Below are positions 62,206 to 64,000 of a stretch of 64,000 nt of DNA, piece by piece (positions within the stretch are counted from its first letter, which is position 1; every line of letters begins with the position of its first letter). The DNA is from an uncultured Lachnospiraceae bacterium. GTDB taxonomy: Bacteria; Bacillota; Clostridia; Lachnospirales; Lachnospiraceae. The stretch covers positions 51,214 to 115,213 of the forward strand of contig CALWLT010000037.1 of NCBI GenBank assembly GCA_944381615.1. Reading direction: 5' to 3'. Below the pieces are notes generated by a model. It was not told the origin of the DNA. It was given only the letters and a program-made list of their open reading frames with translations, and did not search any database. Position numbers and translations under genes: made by a program.

Positions 62206-62449
62206 TGTGGATATTGTGAATCCTGTGGACAACCCCTCTCCTTTTCTGCGCGAAACAGCGGGAAATCTGTCGAAAACCTTCTGATATCAGCCCTTCAGAG
62301 CTCCGGCCTCCCGCCGCTCTGTCCACAAAAAAATCCACATAGCTTCTTTACATAAAATGTTGAAAACTATGTGGATAATGTGGATAACTATTCCGAAAGG
62401 AGCATTTCTCCCACTGTTACAATGTCCCCCGCCCCCATAGTTATCAACA
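62206..62449. promoter_or_regulatory. Cluster of DnaA-box-like sites upstream of dnaD-dnaI
   Basis: Two perfect, directly adjacent TGTGGATAA boxes (62370-62378 and 62379-62387) are joined by near matches: TGTGGATAT 62206-62214, TGTGGACAA 62224-62232, CTGTCCACA 62319-62327, AAATCCACA 62331-62339 and TTATCAACA 62441-62449. Most lie in the 280-bp gap between murC and dnaD; the last is inside murC. The right half is AT-rich. Confidence 0.75.
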
Positions 62450-63767
62450 AATCATTGGGTGCGCAGTTTTTCCGAAGAAATTTGCAGATTTCTTCAAAAC
62501 CCGGCAGATACCAGGCCTTCACGCCCTTTTCCTCCAGAAGCCTGCGGATGTCGTCGGAGCTGACGCCCAGCGTGTCCGTCTCGCGCGCCGCGTAAATATC
62601 GGCCAGCACCACCCGGTCGGCCAGAGACAGCGCGTCGGCGAACTGCGGCAGAAAAGCTTTCGTCCTCGTATAGGTATGCGGCTGGAAGACGCACCAGATT
62701 TTCCCGCGCGCGTAGCGCCGCGCCGTCCGCAGCGTCGCCTCGATCTCGTGCGGATGATGGGCATAGTCGTCGATGATCGTTACCCCGTTCTTCTCGCCCT
62801 TTTTCTCAAAACGCCGGTTCGTCCCGTGAAAGCTGCCCAGCCCGTCCCGCACGGCGTCCAGCCCGACGCCGCTTTCCAGCGCGGCCGCCGCGGCCGCCAG
62901 CGCATTCCAGACATTGTGCTCGCCGGGCGCGCCCACAGAAAGGCGCGCCGCCTTTTTCCCTCTCACATAGAGATCAAACGAGGCGCAGGCGTTTTCGTCA
63001 TAGGAAATCTCTCCGGCGCTGTAATCCATCGCGCGATCCGGGCCGAACGTTATCACGCGGCCCCGCACGCCCCCGGTAATCTCCTGATAATCCGCGATCG
63101 CCCCGTTTATCACGACCGTCCCGTCCTCCGGCGTCCGCTCTGCAAACAGCCTGAACGACCGGCGGATATCCGCCAGATCCTTAAAGAAATCCAGATGATC
63201 CTCTTCAATATTTAAAATAACCGCCATCGTCGGATAAAAGGAAAGGAAGCTGTTCGTATATTCGCAGGCTTCCGTCACGAAGCAGTCCGACCCGCCGACC
63301 CGGATGTTGCCGCCGATCGACGGCAGGATCCCGCCGACCGAAACCGTCGGATCCGTACCCGCCCGCAGAAAGATCTCCGTGATCATGGAGGTCGTCGTCG
63401 TCTTGCCATGCGTTCCCGCCACGGCGATGGCGCGCCCGTAATTTTTCATCATCTGTCCCAGAAGCTCCGCCCGGCTCAGAAGAGGAAGGTTCCGGCGCTT
63501 CGCCTCCTGCAGCTCCGGATTCTCCTCGTGAATCGCCGCCGTATAGACGACGAGATCCAGGCCGTCGCCGATATTCTGCGCCCGCTGCCCGTAAAAGATC
63601 TTCGCGCCCTTTTCCTCCAGGCGCGCGGTAAGCTCGGAGCGGTGCGCGTCCGATCCCGACACGGTAAAGCCCTCATCCATCAGGATCTCCGCCAGCCCGC
63701 TCATGCTGATCCCGCCGATCCCGATAAAGTGAACAGCCTGCGGTTTTTTAAAATCAATCTGGTACAT
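62388..63767 (-). CDS. murC: UDP-N-acetylmuramate--L-alanine ligase
   Basis: The 459-residue Mur ligase adds L-Ala to UDP-MurNAc in peptidoglycan synthesis. It has the N-terminal VHFIGIGGISMSGLAEIL, the ATP P-loop AVAGTHGKTTTTSMI, EACEYTNSFLSFYP, LNIEEDHLDFF, and the C-terminal IIDDYAHHPHEIEATL and FQPHTYTRT motifs, all MurC-specific. It ends in TAG within the DnaA-box cluster. A good promoter lies 52-81 bp upstream. Confidence 0.96.
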   Translation of the reverse strand: MYQIDFKKPQAVHFIGIGGISMSGLAEILMDEGFTVSGSDAHRSELTARLEEKGAKIFYGQRAQNIGDGLDLVVYTAAIHEENPELQEAKRRNLPLLSRAELLGQMMKNYGRAIAVAGTHGKTTTTSMITEIFLRAGTDPTVSVGGILPSIGGNIRVGGSDCFVTEACEYTNSFLSFYPTMAVILNIEEDHLDFFKDLADIRRSFRLFAERTPEDGTVVINGAIADYQEITGGVRGRVITFGPDRAMDYSAGEISYDENACASFDLYVRGKKAARLSVGAPGEHNVWNALAAAAAALESGVGLDAVRDGLGSFHGTNRRFEKKGEKNGVTIIDDYAHHPHEIEATLRTARRYARGKIWCVFQPHTYTRTKAFLPQFADALSLADRVVLADIYAARETDTLGVSSDDIRRLLEEKGVKAWYLPGFEEICKFLRKNCAPNDLLITMGAGDIVTVGEMLLSE

Positions 63768-63818
63768 GGTTCCTCTTCCTTCATTCCGGCTAAAGCGGCC
63801 TTTCTTTTATTTCCTTAT

Positions 63819-63848
63819 AATTTAACTTCTTTTTCCGGAAATTGTCAA
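63819..63848 (-). promoter_or_regulatory. murC promoter
   Basis: Minus-strand consensus TTGACA (63848-63843), 18-bp spacer, TAAATT (63824-63819) overlapping a TTATAA. Confidence 0.7.
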
Positions 63849-64000
63849 TAACGGAACCCTATATTTTCCCGGCCCTTGATTGAATTTCAAAATTCCATTT
63901 TTGCTTCCCTGTCAGTTTTCTACGAATAAACGCTCGAATTAAGGAACTTAGGCCTTCAAATATCTTTCTTCGTTGCTATCTTTATCCGAACTTATTGGAA
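63849..64000. other. AT-rich right edge of the window
   Basis: No complete gene. A minus-strand frame enters from the window edge and ends at a TAA at 63950-63948, leaving a hydrophilic 16-residue tail (SDKDSNEERYLKA at its end). This could be the C-terminus of a gene to the right, but it is too short to judge. Confidence 0.3.

Overview
The window reads as a chromosomal segment of a GC-rich, anaerobic, endospore-forming Clostridia, most likely Lachnospiraceae. Evidence: the block spoVT / mazG / hup / rqcP / yabP / yabQ / divIC / spoIIE / tilS / hpt / ftsH on the minus strand, spoVG, paired glgC-glgD, a radical-SAM anaerobic reductase activase, a TRAP uptake system, dnaD-dnaI, and strong RBSs with sigma-A type promoters. 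No phage, insertion sequence, CRISPR array or rRNA was found.

Layout. 1-192: 3' end of a probable Rpn-family gene. 296-12198 (minus): a GntR-regulated sugar-acid catabolic operon (FGGY kinase, 2-hydroxyacid dehydrogenase, KDPG aldolase, 6-phosphogluconate dehydrogenase, DctP-Q-M TRAP transporter, Gfo/Idh oxidoreductase, TIM-barrel isomerase, LarA-like protein). Its small permease gene dctQ carries an in-frame amber stop. 12469-18109: ilvE, an AT-rich gene for a degenerate dCTP-deaminase fold joined to three membrane helices, tadA, a radical-SAM activase, a Glu-rich repeat protein and an HD hydrolase. 18269-18577: tRNA-Leu and tRNA-Tyr. 18598-20664: a GH13 amylase.

21018-33030: the conserved sporulation/tilS-hpt-ftsH block, read leftwards. 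It is interrupted between mazG and spoVT by an orphan Spo0A-type DNA-binding protein and, on the other strand, a small alarmone synthetase / response regulator / histidine kinase operon with overlapping genes. 33288-37437: an AraC-led operon for a multi-subunit FAD/Fe-S dehydrogenase. 37819: a TetR regulator. 38882-50789: peptide and amino-acid scavenging genes (two amidohydrolases around a sodium symporter, Xaa-His dipeptidase, M29 aminopeptidase, OPT transporter, PucR regulator, NhaC antiporter).

51017-53720: glgC-glgD-spoVG. 54051-58471: asnS and an SbcD/YhaO-YhaN nuclease/ATPase pair. 58533-63767: a long-form PRPP synthetase, dnaD-dnaI behind a dense cluster of DnaA-box-like sites, and murC.

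The strongest candidates for something undescribed are the membrane-anchored, apparently catalytically dead dCTP-deaminase-like protein (13539-14318), the receiver-less Spo0A-like protein next to the alarmone synthetase/two-component operon (28678-32413), and the DnaA-box cluster (62206-62449). All functional calls rest on motif recognition by eye; no database search was run.
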